From Bacteroidales bacterium UBA1189 (GTDB lineage Bacteria > Bacteroidota > Bacteroidia > Bacteroidales > Bacteroidaceae), in contig DBYJ01000016.1 in the NCBI GenBank assembly GCA_002309805.1, positions 8,938 to 58,527 of the forward strand: a DNA stretch of 49,590 bases, written 5' to 3'. Made by a program: the position numbers and the translations under genes. How positions within the stretch are numbered: position 1 is the first letter of the stretch; every line of letters begins with the position of its first letter. This document shows positions 48,857-49,590 of this stretch, one piece after another. The notes beneath the pieces were generated by a model. The model saw only the letters and a program-made list of their open reading frames with translations. It made no database searches and was not told where the DNA came from.

Positions 48857-49590
48857 ATGAAAGCTTTATTAATGATTCTTGACGGCTGGGGCATCGGTGC
48901 CCACGGCAAAGGTGATGTCATCTTCAACACCTACACTCCCTATCTTGATTACCTCAACGCCACCTACCCCCACAGCCAGCTGCAGGCCAGCGGCGAGAAC
49001 GTCGGTCTGCCCGACGGACAAATGGGCAACAGCGAAGTCGGACACCTCAACATCGGCGCCGGACGCGTCGTCTATCAGGATCTTGTGAAAATCAACCGCG
49101 CTTGTGCCGACGGCAGCATCCGCAAGAACAAGGAGGTCGTGGGTGCCTTCTCCTACGCCAAGCAGACGGGCAAGAACGTCCATCTCATGGGCCTTACCAG
49201 CGACGGCGGCGTCCATAGCAGCCTCGAGCACCTCATCACCCTCTGCGAGATTGCCAAGGAATACGGCATCGACAACACCTACGTCCATTGCTTGATGGAC
49301 GGACGTGACACCGACCCCAAGAGCGGCGTGGGCTTCATCCGCACCCTGCTGGAGAAGGACATCAAGGTCGCCAGCATCATCGGACGTTTCTACACCATGG
49401 ACCGCGACAAGCGCTGGGAGCGTGTTAAGGTGGGCTACGACCAGCTCGTCCACGGCGAGGGAAAGCAGAGCGACGACATGGTGAAGGCCATGCTGGAAAG
49501 CTACGACGAGGGCGTTACCGACGAATTCATCAAGCCCATTGTCAATACAAAATACGATGCCACCATCAAGGAAGGCGACGTCGTCATCTT
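48857..49590 (+). CDS. gpmI: 2,3-bisphosphoglycerate-independent phosphoglycerate mutase, 3' end outside window
   Basis: The first 245 or so residues of the glycolytic enzyme that interconverts 3- and 2-phosphoglycerate. MKALLMILDGWGIGAHGKGD is the metal-binding start and MGNSEVGHLNIGAGR carries the Ser that is phosphorylated in the reaction. TSDGGVHSSLEHL and MDGRDTDPKS follow. I took the ATG at 48857 because homologues begin close to the ALLMILDGWG motif; an in-frame ATG at 48833 would add eight residues. The full protein should have about 505 residues. Confidence 0.95.
   Translation, partial: MKALLMILDGWGIGAHGKGDVIFNTYTPYLDYLNATYPHSQLQASGENVGLPDGQMGNSEVGHLNIGAGRVVYQDLVKINRACADGSIRKNKEVVGAFSYAKQTGKNVHLMGLTSDGGVHSSLEHLITLCEIAKEYGIDNTYVHCLMDGRDTDPKSGVGFIRTLLEKDIKVASIIGRFYTMDRDKRWERVKVGYDQLVHGEGKQSDDMVKAMLESYDEGVTDEFIKPIVNTKYDATIKEGDVVI

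Overview
The window looks like chromosome from a member of the Bacteroidales, most likely a Prevotella-type gut or rumen bacterium. The evidence is the many TAnnTTTG -7 boxes (often TATCTTTG or TACTTTTG, sometimes with TTTG about 19-20 nt upstream), a one-protein hybrid two-component regulator beside a glycan-degradation cluster, the order rimP-nusA-infB-cvpA-sufBCDS, HU-HIG and BT4734/VapE-type proteins, and a GH92 enzyme. I saw no rRNA, tRNA or CRISPR array. No database search was possible, so all family names come from reading motifs.

Layout. 1-1028 (minus): 5' two thirds of an ExuT-type sugar-acid transporter. 1029-1774: no gene, but inverted and tandem repeats. 1775-2029: remnant of an IS4-type transposase. 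2270-10814: an AT-rich accessory island. It holds a WYL regulator, a decayed N-terminal yhcG (DUF1016) fragment, a tight four-gene cassette (OLD-like AAA ATPase; unknown protein with an HDR motif; HAD-phosphoribosyltransferase-zinc-ribbon fusion; DprA-like SLOG protein), the C-terminal nuclease half of a different yhcG, and a lipoprotein. 10900-21348: a small membrane protein, then the translation/transcription block rimP-nusA-infB-cvpA and the iron-sulfur block sufBCDS. 21384-25520 (minus): three HU-HIG DNA-binding paralogues, a VapE/VirE-type helicase and a BT4734-like protein. 25800-39407 (minus): an eight-gene mannan-type glycan cluster (GH30-like, CE1, GH59, GH27, GH26, CE7, GH26, large F5/8C surface protein), facing its likely regulator, a hybrid two-component protein at 39593-43732. 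43803-47983 (minus): two outer-membrane barrels, a secreted protein and a GH92 mannosidase. 48082-49590: rnhB and the start of gpmI.

The strongest candidate for an undescribed system is the four-gene cassette at 3602-8483. It begins at its own promoter, has 5-11 nt gaps between genes, is much more AT-rich than its surroundings, and lies exactly between remnants of two unrelated yhcG nuclease genes behind a WYL regulator. That is the layout of a defence cassette in an exchange hotspot. The HAD-PRTase fusion next to a SLOG/DprA protein suggests nucleotide or nucleoside-derivative chemistry tied to sensing, with the ATPase and the HDR protein as candidate effector pair; this is inference.

A second theme is repeats. 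Short simple or palindromic repeats sit in many gaps (sufB-sufC, sufC-sufD, rnhB-gpmI, 45042-45069, 1590-1666) and also inside coding sequences, where they are read in frame: the same 20-mer gives EGTGEAP in both the transporter and the GH92 enzyme, and another repeat type adds a stretch to SufS.
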